The notes under the pieces were generated by a model that saw nothing but the letters and a program-made list of their open reading frames with translations, did not search any database and was not told the origin of the DNA. DNA of 64,000 bases from an uncultured Paracoccaceae bacterium (GTDB lineage Bacteria; Pseudomonadota; Alphaproteobacteria; Rhodobacterales; Rhodobacteraceae): the NCBI GenBank assembly GCA_947501355.1, contig CANMVA010000001.1:310001-374000 (forward strand). Direction: 5' to 3'. The translations under genes were made by a program, and so were the position numbers. Below are positions 44,925-53,148 of the stretch, piece by piece. How positions within the stretch are numbered: the first letter of the stretch is position 1; every line of letters begins with the position of its first letter.

Positions 44925-46025
44925 CTAGTCGCGGCTCAACCAACCGGCCAGATTGTCGTCAATGACAGATGACAGCGCTTCGATATGCGCATCGTCGTCG
45001 TTGAGGCAGGGGATGTAGGTAAATTCCTCGCCGCCCGCCTCTTCAAAGCTCTCTTTGATTTCTTCGTTGATCTCTTCCAACGTCTCGATGCAGTCAGCAG
45101 AGAAGGCAGGCGCACAAACGGCGATCTTCTTCTTACCTTCTTCTGCAAGGCGCGCGACTTCTTCAACTGTATAGGGTTTCAGCCACTCTTCGGGGCCAAA
45201 CCGGCTTTGGAAAGTCGTCTTGATTTCGGTATCAGCCCAACCAAGGCGCTCTTTCAGAAGGCGCGTCGTTTTCTGGCACTGGCAGTGATAGGGGTCACCC
45301 TCCATCAGGTAGCGCTTGGGCACGCCGTGGTATGAACACACAAGAATGTCCGGCTTACTTTCCATCTCTGCATAGGCACGTTCGATGGATTGAGCGAGCG
45401 CGTCGATATATTTGGGATTGTCGAAATACGCAGGCACCGTGCGCACGGCGGGCTGCCATTTTTCATGAGTCAAAGAGCGGAAAAACTCATCATTCGCTGT
45501 CGCAGAGGTTGCGCCCGCGTAATGCGGATACAGCGGGAAGAAAAGGATGCGCTGGCATCCGGCTTCGCGCATGGCCCGGACCTTCGATTTGGTCGACGGA
45601 TTACCATAGCGCATGCAGAAATCGACCATGACCTGATCGCCGTAACGGTCGTGCATCGCCTCTTTGATCTTGGCGGTCTGATCCTTCGTGATCGTCATGA
45701 GCGGGCTTTCGCCGGCTTCATGATTCCAGATCGACTTATAGGCGGCACCCGACGAAAACGGGCGCTTGGTCAGGATGATCAGCTGCAAAAGCGGCTGCCA
45801 AATCCAAGGTGAATAGTCGATAACACGCCGGTCTGACAGGAACTCGTTCAGATACCGGCGCATAGACCAATAATCGTAATTGTCCGGCGTGCCGAGATTT
45901 GCCAGCAGGATCCCTGTGCGCGCAGGGGGCACCTTGGGGTGGTCCGCATCTGCGTGGATGGGGCAGGTCGCCTCCATCGGGGCAAGGTCGGTCAGGGCCG
46001 CGCTGGATTTGGCATCGAGCATCAT
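44925..46025 (-). CDS. hemH: Ferrochelatase
   Basis: 366 residues. Inserts iron into protoporphyrin IX, the final heme step. Family features: GILLANLGTPDNYDYWSMRRYLNEFLSD, the catalytic region CSYHGVPKRYLMEGDPYHCQCQKTTRLL (active-site His), and the C-terminal CAPAFSADCIETLEEINEE with the conserved Glu. The first 35 residues are an extension relative to short bacterial forms. Two ATG codons lie at the start (46025 and 46022); GGAA is upstream. Other heme genes in the window, hemJ and hemW, are far away. Confidence 0.95.
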   Translation of the reverse strand: MMLDAKSSAALTDLAPMEATCPIHADADHPKVPPARTGILLANLGTPDNYDYWSMRRYLNEFLSDRRVIDYSPWIWQPLLQLIILTKRPFSSGAAYKSIWNHEAGESPLMTITKDQTAKIKEAMHDRYGDQVMVDFCMRYGNPSTKSKVRAMREAGCQRILFFPLYPHYAGATSATANDEFFRSLTHEKWQPAVRTVPAYFDNPKYIDALAQSIERAYAEMESKPDILVCSYHGVPKRYLMEGDPYHCQCQKTTRLLKERLGWADTEIKTTFQSRFGPEEWLKPYTVEEVARLAEEGKKKIAVCAPAFSADCIETLEEINEEIKESFEEAGGEEFTYIPCLNDDDAHIEALSSVIDDNLAGWLSRD

Positions 46026-46086
46026 GAAGTTCCGATATCAGATAAGACTATAGGTGTGCAGTTAATTAGTTATACGGGAGCGTCAA

Positions 46087-46926
46087 TCATTTGGATGACT
46101 CAGGCGGATCATCTGCGGGGATTTCGACCGTTCCCAAGGCTTCTGCCAAGCGGTGCTGTGCCGATCCGGGGCGCAAGGGCTTTTGCTGGCTGTCATCCGG
46201 GGACCAGCCAGACAGGAAAATCAGCTCGAACGTTGCAGTGATCCGATCATTTTCGGCCGGGAAGTGGGTTTGGTAAAGGTGCTGGACCTCTAACAGAACA
46301 TCGCGGCGCAGGGGCGCGCGGTCCCGCATCGCAAGCGCGTTCGTCTCGCCCATCCGCCGCAAATCCCGCATCAGATGCACCGCGCTTTCGTAAGAGACGC
46401 GCAGCGGTGTCGTATCGGCGACCGGAAGCGCGAGACCAGCCCGTTGCAACAGGCCGCCCAGATCGCGAACCTCTCCCATCGGGGCAACGCGTGGCGACAA
46501 TCCACCGCGCAACGCGGTCTCGGCCTGGGCCAGCGCGCTGCGCAGTTCGTTCAGGGTCTGGCCCCCCAGACAGACGCCAAGGAAAAGCCCGTCTGGCTTC
46601 AATGCGCGGCGACATTGCACCATCTGGCCGACGGGGTCATTCGCCCAATGCAGCGCCATCGCGTGGATCACCAGATCATATGTGCTGACTTGCAGATCAA
46701 GCGTCTCGGTGTCTGCGACAATGCGGGCGCCGGGCACCTGATCCTCCCAGAATTGCGGAAAACCGGTGATCACGGCGATATTGGTAAACGTCCTGTTAAC
46801 CTCTTGCAGTCTTTCATGGATCTCATCTGCCGCTTGGGCGTGCAGGAACAGATCGTGCGGGTCGCGCACCCGCGCGCGGTGTTTCAAAAGCGTGGCTCTG
46901 TCGGTGAGGTTCGGGGCAGTGGTCAT
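46087..46926 (-). CDS. SAM-dependent methyltransferase of the NDUFAF5/BioC type
   Basis: 279 residues. The SAM fold is degenerate at its first loop (ITGFPQFWEDQVPGARIVADTE), followed by YDLVIHAMALHWANDPVGQMVQCRRALKPDGLFLGVCLGGQTLNELR. That last block and the later SPRVAPMGEVRDLGGLLQRAGLALPVADT fit the NDUFAF5 family, which in mitochondria hydroxylates an arginine of a complex I subunit, rather than BioC. No biotin genes are nearby. Divergent from comF with only 26 bases between start codons, so their promoters must overlap or lie inside the genes. Confidence 0.75.
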   Translation of the reverse strand: MTTAPNLTDRATLLKHRARVRDPHDLFLHAQAADEIHERLQEVNRTFTNIAVITGFPQFWEDQVPGARIVADTETLDLQVSTYDLVIHAMALHWANDPVGQMVQCRRALKPDGLFLGVCLGGQTLNELRSALAQAETALRGGLSPRVAPMGEVRDLGGLLQRAGLALPVADTTPLRVSYESAVHLMRDLRRMGETNALAMRDRAPLRRDVLLEVQHLYQTHFPAENDRITATFELIFLSGWSPDDSQQKPLRPGSAQHRLAEALGTVEIPADDPPESSK

Positions 46927-46952
46927 GCCAAGCTATGTAGAATGGACCGGTC

Positions 46953-47669
46953 ATGATGCAAAGCGTGTTACGCTTGTTATATCCGGCGCAATGCCTGGCC
47001 TGCGACGCGCTGGTCGAGCAGGACCATGCGCTGTGTGCAGACTGCTGGCACGGCGCGCATTTCATCACGGGGCTGGTCTGCGATTGCTGCGGCGTGCCAT
47101 TGCCGGGTGAAGAAGACGAAGAGGTCTTGTGCGACGATTGCATGGTCATCGCCCGACCTTGGACCCGCGGGCGGGCGGCCTTTCTTTACTCAGACACGGG
47201 CCGCAAGCTGGTTCTGGCGCTCAAGCATGGCGACAGGACCGATCTTGCGCCGCCGGCGGCGCGTTGGTTGGCGCAGGCCGCACGCGACTTGATGTCTGAC
47301 AAAACCCTGCTGGTTCCGGTGCCGCTCCATTGGCGCAGGCGATTGCAGCGACGTTATAACCAATCGGCCGAAATGGCGCGCGCTTTGGCACAGATCACCG
47401 GCGCGCCTTACTGCCCCGACATGCTGGAACGGCGAAAGGTCACGCGGTCGCTGGATGGTTTGACCCGCGAGGCGCGGTTCGAGGTGCTGAGCGGGGCGAT
47501 TGATGTCCCGCAGGGCAAAGAGGCGGACGTAGCCGGAAAAGACGTGCTATTGATCGACGATGTCATGACGTCGGGGGCCACATTGGCTGCCTGTGCGGAG
47601 GCGTTGAACGGGGCCGGGGCGGCGAACGTAAATGTCGCAGTTCTGGCACGCGTTGCAAAAGACACCTAG
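46953..47669 (+). CDS. comF: ComF family phosphoribosyltransferase-like protein
   Basis: 238 residues. N-terminal zinc-finger cysteines (YPAQCLACD, LCADCW, CDCCG, LCDDC) followed by a PRTase domain with VPVPLHWRRRLQRRYNQSAEMARAL and the PRPP loop VLLIDDVMTSGATL. ComF is needed for DNA uptake in naturally competent bacteria, but homologues occur widely in non-competent species. No other competence gene is in the window. First of a run comF-grx-nit-marR. Confidence 0.9.
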   Translation: MMQSVLRLLYPAQCLACDALVEQDHALCADCWHGAHFITGLVCDCCGVPLPGEEDEEVLCDDCMVIARPWTRGRAAFLYSDTGRKLVLALKHGDRTDLAPPAARWLAQAARDLMSDKTLLVPVPLHWRRRLQRRYNQSAEMARALAQITGAPYCPDMLERRKVTRSLDGLTREARFEVLSGAIDVPQGKEADVAGKDVLLIDDVMTSGATLAACAEALNGAGAANVNVAVLARVAKDT

Positions 47670-47720
47670 ATGTCTAGGGTCGCGCCGGAAAAGGGTGCGG
47701 CGCTGAGAAGGACATTTTTG

Positions 47721-47978
47721 ATGCAACCGATTGAGATTTACACTTCCCCCCTGTGCGGCTTTTGCCATGCAGCCAAGCGGCTCTTGAAGCAAAAGGGTGC
47801 GAGCTTTTCCGAGATTGACGTGCTGCGTGATCCCGCGAAAAAGCCCGAGATGATCAAGCGCGCCAATGGCGGGCGGACCGTGCCGCAGATCTTCATCGGG
47901 GACGTGCATGTCGGTGGATGTGATGATCTCTATGCGTTGGAGCGGGCTGGCAAACTGGATGCCCTGCTCGCCGCGTAG
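47721..47978 (+). CDS. grxC: Glutaredoxin 3
   Basis: 85 residues. Glutathione-dependent disulfide reductase. The active site is C12-G-F-C15 (SPLCGFCHAAKRLL), where the E. coli protein has CPYC; CGFC is a known alphaproteobacterial variant. TVPQIFIGDVHVGGCDDL carries the cis-proline and the glutathione-binding GG. Start at 47721 has AAGGA upstream; an ATG 51 bases earlier adds an unrelated N-terminus. The next gene starts right after its stop. Confidence 0.92.
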   Translation: MQPIEIYTSPLCGFCHAAKRLLKQKGASFSEIDVLRDPAKKPEMIKRANGGRTVPQIFIGDVHVGGCDDLYALERAGKLDALLAA

Positions 47979-48812
47979 ATGCTGAAAACGGCTCTGATAC
48001 AGCTAAATTCAGGCGATATGCCTTCCGAGAACCTGCCAGTCACGCAGGACTTTATCGCGCAGGCCGCTGGGCAAGGTGCGCAGTTTGTGCTGACGCCTGA
48101 AGTGACGAATTGCGTCTCCGCCTCGCGGGCGCATCAGGTTGAGGTGCTACAAACGGAGGCCGAGGATCAGACGCTGGCCGCGTTGCGCGCGCAGGCGGAT
48201 GCGCTGGGCATCTGGCTGCTGATCGGCTCGCTCGCGTTGAAGACCGATGACCCGGATGGCCGCTTTGCGAACCGGTCTTTTCTGATTGGTCCGGACGGCG
48301 GAATCGCCGCGCGTTACGACAAGATGCACATGTTTGATGTGAGCGTTTCGGAGAGCGAGACATACCGCGAATCGAAGGGGTATCGCCCAGGTGACACGGC
48401 GGTGATCGCAGAGGTAGACGGCGCGAAAATAGGCCTGTCGATTTGCTATGACATCCGATTTCCGTATCTCTACCGGGCTTTGGCTGAGAGCGGCGCACAG
48501 ATTTTGACCGCACCGTCAGCCTTTTCGACAGGCACCGGCCCCGCCCATTGGGAGCCGCTTTTGAAAGCCCGCGCGATCGAGACCGGCAGCTTCGTTCTGG
48601 CCCCCGCACAAACAGGTCGTCACGCGACCACCGCAGGCAAGGCGCGCGAAACCTACGGGCGTTCACTGGCAATCTCGCCTTGGGGTGAAATTTTGTGCGA
48701 TGGCGGAGACGCGCCCGGTATATCGCTGATCTCGCTAGACTTTTCCCAAGTGAAGGCGGTAAGAAACAGCATCCCGTCCTTAACCCATACACGCACCTTT
48801 ACAGGTCCATGA
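47979..48812 (+). CDS. Nit1-type carbon-nitrogen hydrolase (probable deaminated-glutathione amidase)
   Basis: 277 residues. Nitrilase superfamily with the triad E41 (FVLTPEVTN), K115 (RYDKMHMFD) and C156 (SICYDIRFP). The Y-D-K-x-H-x-F-D and I-C-Y-D-x-R-F-P contexts are those of Nit1, which hydrolyses deaminated glutathione as a metabolite repair step. The adjacent glutaredoxin gene, with no base between stop and start, supports a link to glutathione metabolism. Overlaps the MarR gene by 4 bases. Confidence 0.88.
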   Translation: MLKTALIQLNSGDMPSENLPVTQDFIAQAAGQGAQFVLTPEVTNCVSASRAHQVEVLQTEAEDQTLAALRAQADALGIWLLIGSLALKTDDPDGRFANRSFLIGPDGGIAARYDKMHMFDVSVSESETYRESKGYRPGDTAVIAEVDGAKIGLSICYDIRFPYLYRALAESGAQILTAPSAFSTGTGPAHWEPLLKARAIETGSFVLAPAQTGRHATTAGKARETYGRSLAISPWGEILCDGGDAPGISLISLDFSQVKAVRNSIPSLTHTRTFTGP

Positions 48813-49255
48813 TGAGTGAAAAAAGCGATCCCCTGGCTATTGCCTTGTTCAGTGAAATTCTGATGGCAGAGCAATTGACACGGAACCGCATCTCGCGGGT
48901 TCTGCCCAAAGGGATGGAGCTGTCGCATTTTTCTGTGCTCAATCATCTGGCGCATGTGGGCGACGAACGCTCGCCTGCGCAATTGGCCAAGGCGTTTCAT
49001 CTGACGCGCGGCGCGATGACAAACACGCTCAACAAGCTGGAATGGGCGGGATATGTGCATATTCGCCCCGATTGGGACGATGCGCGGCGCAAGATGGTGG
49101 CGATCAGCACATCCGGGAAGGCCGCGCGGGATGCAGCGCTCGATATCATCTCGCCGCTGATTGCCGACGCGGTGCGCGATCTTGGGTCCGAGAAGGTGCG
49201 CGCGACGGTGCCGGTGCTGCGCGCACTGCGCAATAATCTCGCGGGCGAGGATTAA
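48809..49255 (+). CDS. MarR-family transcriptional regulator
   Basis: 148 residues. A winged helix-turn-helix: [63 protein letters not shown], the MarR core with the D-x-R wing motif. ATG at 48809 overlaps the Nit1 stop; a second ATG follows directly at 48812 and has the better AGG spacing. Its target is unknown; coupling to grx and nit suggests it may control that run. Stop shared with convergent ubiG. Confidence 0.9.
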   Translation: MMSEKSDPLAIALFSEILMAEQLTRNRISRVLPKGMELSHFSVLNHLAHVGDERSPAQLAKAFHLTRGAMTNTLNKLEWAGYVHIRPDWDDARRKMVAISTSGKAARDAALDIISPLIADAVRDLGSEKVRATVPVLRALRNNLAGED

Positions 49256-49995
49256 GGCTTCAGGCTGGCCGTCACGTAATTGACGCTCAGATCGCGATCC
49301 GACAGCGACCATGTCCAGGCGACCGGATTGAAGACAAAGCCCTTGCGGTCCACCGGATTCAGCCCGGCTTTTGTCAGCAGATCAAACAGCTCATCCGGGG
49401 TGATGAACTTGGACCAGTCATGGGTACCTTTGGGCAGCCAGCGCATCACATGCTCGGCCCCGACAATCGCCACCATATAGCTTTTCGGGTTTCGGTTCAG
49501 CGTTGAGCAGAGGTGCAGCCCACCGGGCTTCAAAAGCATCTGGCAGGCGGTCAGATAGGCCAGCGGGTCGGCAACATGTTCGACCACTTCCATGTTCAGC
49601 ACGACGTCGAATTGCTCGCCGGCGTCGGCCAGCGCTTCGGCGGTCGTATGGCGGTAGTCGATCTCAAGCCCGGACTGTGCCGCGTGCACCTTGGCAACGG
49701 GGATATTCCCTTCGGCGGCATCGGCCCCCACGACTGTGGCACCCAAACGGGCCATCGGCTCTGACAACAGCCCACCACCGCAACCGATATCCAGAATGCG
49801 CAGCCCGTCAAAAGGTGCGGCCTCATTCAGATCGCGGTCAAACTCGACGGCGATTTGCGATGTGATGTAATCCAAACGGCACGGATTGAGCATATGCAGG
49901 GGCTTGAATTTCCCCGCCGGATCCCACCATTCGGCGGCCATCGCCTCGAATTTGGCGACTTCCGAGGCATCCACGGTGTTTTGCGTCTGGGTCAC
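49252..49995 (-). CDS. ubiG: Ubiquinone biosynthesis O-methyltransferase UbiG
   Basis: 247 residues. Catalyses both O-methylations of the ubiquinone ring. Typical features: [33 protein letters not shown] at the N-terminus, SAM loop [20 protein letters not shown], and [14 protein letters not shown] near the end. GTG start at 49995 with AGGA upstream; the extra 11 residues of the longer frame lack similarity. Divergent from pip across 56 bases. Confidence 0.95.
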   Translation of the reverse strand: MTQTQNTVDASEVAKFEAMAAEWWDPAGKFKPLHMLNPCRLDYITSQIAVEFDRDLNEAAPFDGLRILDIGCGGGLLSEPMARLGATVVGADAAEGNIPVAKVHAAQSGLEIDYRHTTAEALADAGEQFDVVLNMEVVEHVADPLAYLTACQMLLKPGGLHLCSTLNRNPKSYMVAIVGAEHVMRWLPKGTHDWSKFITPDELFDLLTKAGLNPVDRKGFVFNPVAWTWSLSDRDLSVNYVTASLKP

Positions 49996-50051
49996 GTTTC
50001 TTTTTCCTATGCTGGATGGAAGAACCATCTGCTGCGTTATATAGGGACAGT

Positions 50052-51041
50052 ATGGACAAATTCTCTGGCCAAAAGAGCGCAGCTCAATTTCTGTATCCTC
50101 CGATTGATCCCTTCGATCAACGGATGTTCAATGTGGGCGATGGCCATCGGATTTACATGGAGCAGTGCGGCAACCCCGACGGTATCCCGGTCATCGTGCT
50201 GCATGGTGGCCCCGGTGGCGGCTGCAGCCCGGCCATGCGGCGCTATTTTGACCCAGCTGTCTATCGCATCGTCCTGTTTGATCAGCGGGGATGCGGGCGA
50301 TCCAAACCGCATGCCAGCATCAAGGACAATACGACCTGGCATCTGGTCCGCGACATCGAGGCGATCCGCGAGCTGCTTGAGATCGACCGCTGGATTGTTT
50401 TTGGCGGCAGCTGGGGCGCGACCCTGGCGCTGATCTATGCGCAGACCCACCCCGACCGTGCCGCCTATTTGGCTTTACGCGGGGTCTTTCTGGCGACGCA
50501 AGCCGAACTGGACTGGTTCTATCAGGGCGGTGCAGGTGGCTTCTGGCCTGATCTGTGGCAACGCTTTGTCGATCTGATCCCCGAAGACGAGCGGTTCGAT
50601 ATGATCGCGGCCTATAACCGGCGTCTCTTTTCCGGCGATCTGATGATGGAAACACGCTATGGCCGCGCCTGGGCCGCGTGGGAGAATGCGCTGGCCTCTA
50701 TCGACAACACCGGCGCGACCGGGGAGAGCCCGGCGGACTACGCGCGCGCCTTCGCCCGGCTGGAGAACCACTACTTCACCAACAAGGCGTTTCTTGAAGA
50801 AGATAGTCAGATTTTGAAAAATGCCGCGCTTTTAAAGGATATTCCGGGCAAAATTGTCCAAGGGCGATATGATATGATTTGTCCGCCACATTCCGCTTAT
50901 GCCTTGTCAAAGGCTTGGCCACGTTGTGAAATGAAGATGGTTCCCAAGGCGGGGCACGCATTGTCCGAACCCGGGATTAGTGCAGAGTTGGTCCGCACGA
51001 TGGACGGTTTGCGCGACAAGCCTGAGAGGCTTGGTCTGTAA
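50052..51041 (+). CDS. pip: Proline iminopeptidase
   Basis: 329 residues. Alpha/beta hydrolase that removes N-terminal proline. The oxyanion segment HGGPGGG is at 51-57, [12 protein letters not shown] follows, and the nucleophile is S120 in [11 protein letters not shown]. The acid lies in [11 protein letters not shown] and the His in [10 protein letters not shown]. Start at 50052 has AGGGAC a few bases upstream. Confidence 0.93.
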   Translation: MDKFSGQKSAAQFLYPPIDPFDQRMFNVGDGHRIYMEQCGNPDGIPVIVLHGGPGGGCSPAMRRYFDPAVYRIVLFDQRGCGRSKPHASIKDNTTWHLVRDIEAIRELLEIDRWIVFGGSWGATLALIYAQTHPDRAAYLALRGVFLATQAELDWFYQGGAGGFWPDLWQRFVDLIPEDERFDMIAAYNRRLFSGDLMMETRYGRAWAAWENALASIDNTGATGESPADYARAFARLENHYFTNKAFLEEDSQILKNAALLKDIPGKIVQGRYDMICPPHSAYALSKAWPRCEMKMVPKAGHALSEPGISAELVRTMDGLRDKPERLGL

Positions 51042-51107
51042 CGACTTTTTCTTGGTCGGCATGTTTTCGCCCGTTACTCTGGCCGTCCGAATCAGGTGGA
51101 CCTCTAT

Positions 51108-52433
51108 TTGAGTTTGAAAAACCGACATATTTCCCGACGGAGCCTGCTGACCTCTGGTGCGCTGGCCGGTGTGCTTGCAGCCACTGGTGTGCCTTTGCAC
51201 GCGCAGCCCAAGCGCGGCGGCACGTTGCGGTTGGGTCTGGAAAGCGACGGTCTGAGAAATTGGGACGCGCGCCAGCCTTTTGATCCGCTGATGCGTGTGG
51301 CAGCACAAGGCTGTGTCTTTGACTGCCTCACCGAGGTGACGGCGCAGGGCCAACTTGTCGGGGAACTGGCGGAAAGCTGGGAAGGCTCCGCGGATGCGAA
51401 AGTGTGGACGTTCAGGCTGCGCTCTGGCGTGACTTTCCACAACGGCCGCCCGTTTGGGGCTGATGACGTCGTTGAGACGTTCCTCTTTTATCAAAGCGAC
51501 AAGGACGGTGCGGCGATTCCGTTTGCCTGTCAGATGGCGGATATCCAGAAGCTGGGCGACCGTAAGGTGCGCATCACTTTGGAAGAGCCGAACACGGATT
51601 TCCCGTTCCTGCTCGCCGATCCGCAGATGATGATCTATCCCGCCCGCCAGATGGGCGAAGCGATTACGCGCGGGATCGGAACCGGGCTCTACCGTGTGGC
51701 CAATAAAGACGACGGGATCCTGCGGCTGGAACGTGTCGTGGGGCATTACAAGGACGGCAAGGCAGGCTGGTTTGACGCGGTTGAGCTGCATCCGATTTCA
51801 GACAGCACAGCGCGCATGACCGCCTTGCTGACAGATCAGGTGGATGCTGTGGGCGATGTGCCTTTTGATGCGATCCCCTATCTGGAGGGGCGCAATGATA
51901 TTGACCTGTCAGTCGCGCGCGGCACCCGCCATATGGTGCTGGACCCCGAAGAGATGGGCGCGCCGCGGGATGTGCTGCGTCAGGAGATTGATCGCGAGGG
52001 GATCGTGAGTGAGCTGCTGCACGGCTATGGCTCTGTTGCTCAGGATCATCCGATTGGGCCCGGTAACACCTACTACACCGAGATCGAGGTGCCAGCGTCG
52101 CAAGGCCCGAAGCTGCTGTTGAAGGATCTGTCGCGCGTGTCTTTCCGCGATGGACGCATGACCGAGGACTGGATGTTCTCCACCCTCAAGCAGCCCGACA
52201 CACCGCGCTTTAAGGCTTTGCTGAAAGAAGCCCGCGCCACGACCGACAGCAAGCGCCGCGGCGAGATTTACGCCGAGATGCAAAGGATCACCGCCGAGGA
52301 AGGCGTCGAGGTTATCCCGGCTTTCGCCGATTACGTGGACGCGCACCGCAAAACATTGGCCCACCCGGAGACGCTGGGCGCGCTGGCGGCGCTCGATAGC
52401 AGCCGCATCGCCGAACGGTGGTGGTTCGCCTAA
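51108..52433 (+). CDS. Orphan ABC-type peptide/solute-binding protein (SBP_bac_5 family)
   Basis: 441 residues from TTG 51108. A Tat-like signal MSLKNRHISRRSLLTSGALAGVLAATGVPLHAQ precedes the family core (KRGGTLRLGLESDGLRNWDA, AESWEGSADAKVWTFRLRSGVTFHNGRPFGADDVV). Shorter than usual family members (about 500), apparently by loss of part of domain II before the last third. No permease or ATPase genes are adjacent. The TTG is preferred because AGGTGG lies 8 bases upstream; a GTG 12 bases earlier sits inside that ribosome site. Confidence 0.85.
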   Translation: MSLKNRHISRRSLLTSGALAGVLAATGVPLHAQPKRGGTLRLGLESDGLRNWDARQPFDPLMRVAAQGCVFDCLTEVTAQGQLVGELAESWEGSADAKVWTFRLRSGVTFHNGRPFGADDVVETFLFYQSDKDGAAIPFACQMADIQKLGDRKVRITLEEPNTDFPFLLADPQMMIYPARQMGEAITRGIGTGLYRVANKDDGILRLERVVGHYKDGKAGWFDAVELHPISDSTARMTALLTDQVDAVGDVPFDAIPYLEGRNDIDLSVARGTRHMVLDPEEMGAPRDVLRQEIDREGIVSELLHGYGSVAQDHPIGPGNTYYTEIEVPASQGPKLLLKDLSRVSFRDGRMTEDWMFSTLKQPDTPRFKALLKEARATTDSKRRGEIYAEMQRITAEEGVEVIPAFADYVDAHRKTLAHPETLGALAALDSSRIAERWWFA

Positions 52434-52463
52434 GGGCTTGCAGACTCACCAACGGGTCCGTAT

Positions 52464-52565
52464 ATGCATCTCAACAGCGGCGCGCTGGGGTCCAAACCTA
52501 ACGCTCCACCGGAAATCGTAACGGGCCGCGCGCCCGTTTTTTTGTGCTTACTCGAGACCCGATAA
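52464..52565 (+). CDS. Possible 33-codon leader peptide before rimP
   Basis: ATG at 52464 opens a 33-residue frame that reads through the terminator hairpin and ends in TAA at 52563-52565, whose last base is the first base of the rimP ATG (TAATG). Its ribosome site is weak and there is no recognisable domain, so it may be chance; its interest is the coupling to rimP and its position over the hairpin. Confidence 0.25.
   Translation: MHLNSGALGSKPNAPPEIVTGRAPVFLCLLETR
52521..52543 (+). terminator. Intrinsic terminator / possible attenuator upstream of rimP
   Basis: Stem ACGGGC (52521-52526) with GCCCGT (52532-52537), CGCGC loop, seven T at 52537-52543. It lies 88 bases after the solute-binding protein stop and 21 bases before rimP. 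GGCGCGC at 52479-52485 could pair with GCGCGCC at 52528-52534 and break it, so an attenuator role is possible. Confidence 0.75.
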
Positions 52566-53146
52566 TGTCTGATCTGATCGCCAAAGCCGCCATCGACAAA
52601 CGTATGGCTGAAATCCTGACCCCCGTGATTGAGGGTCTGGGGTTTGAGCTTGTGCGTGTCCGTTTGATGAGCGGCAAGGAAAGCACGCTGCAGCTGATGG
52701 TGCAGCGGCCCGATGGTGCGATTGAGGTCGATGAATGCGCGCAAATCAGCACGGCTGTGTCGGCTGTTCTGGACGTGGAAGACCCGATTTTGGACGCCTA
52801 CACGCTGGAAGTCTCCAGCCCCGGCATCGACCGCCCCCTGACCCGGCTGAAGGATTTTGACCAGTGGGAAGGGTATGAAGCGAAGATTGAGACGACCGAG
52901 CTGATCGACGGCCGCCGCCGGTTCAAGGGCGAGTTGGCGGGTGTTGAGGGCGACGAGGTGCTGATTAACATCGACGAAGGCACCATTGGTTTGCAGTTTG
53001 ACTGGCTGTCCGATGCCAAGCTGATCCTGACCGATGATCTGATTAAAGAGATGCTTAAGCAGCGCAAAGCGGCTGGCATCGTGAACGAAGACGACTTCGA
53101 CGCAATCGAAGAAGAAACCCAGACCGAAGGGTCCAAGGAGGACTGA
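52565..53146 (+). CDS. rimP: Ribosome maturation factor RimP
   Basis: 193 residues. Assists 30S subunit assembly. N-terminal domain with [19 protein letters not shown] and [21 protein letters not shown], the [14 protein letters not shown] segment (family hallmark), then an Sm-like C-terminal domain and an acidic tail. First gene of rimP-nusA-ylxR-infB. Start at 52565 joins the TAA of the short upstream frame. Confidence 0.95.
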   Translation: MSDLIAKAAIDKRMAEILTPVIEGLGFELVRVRLMSGKESTLQLMVQRPDGAIEVDECAQISTAVSAVLDVEDPILDAYTLEVSSPGIDRPLTRLKDFDQWEGYEAKIETTELIDGRRRFKGELAGVEGDEVLINIDEGTIGLQFDWLSDAKLILTDDLIKEMLKQRKAAGIVNEDDFDAIEEETQTEGSKED

Positions 53147-53148
53147 CA

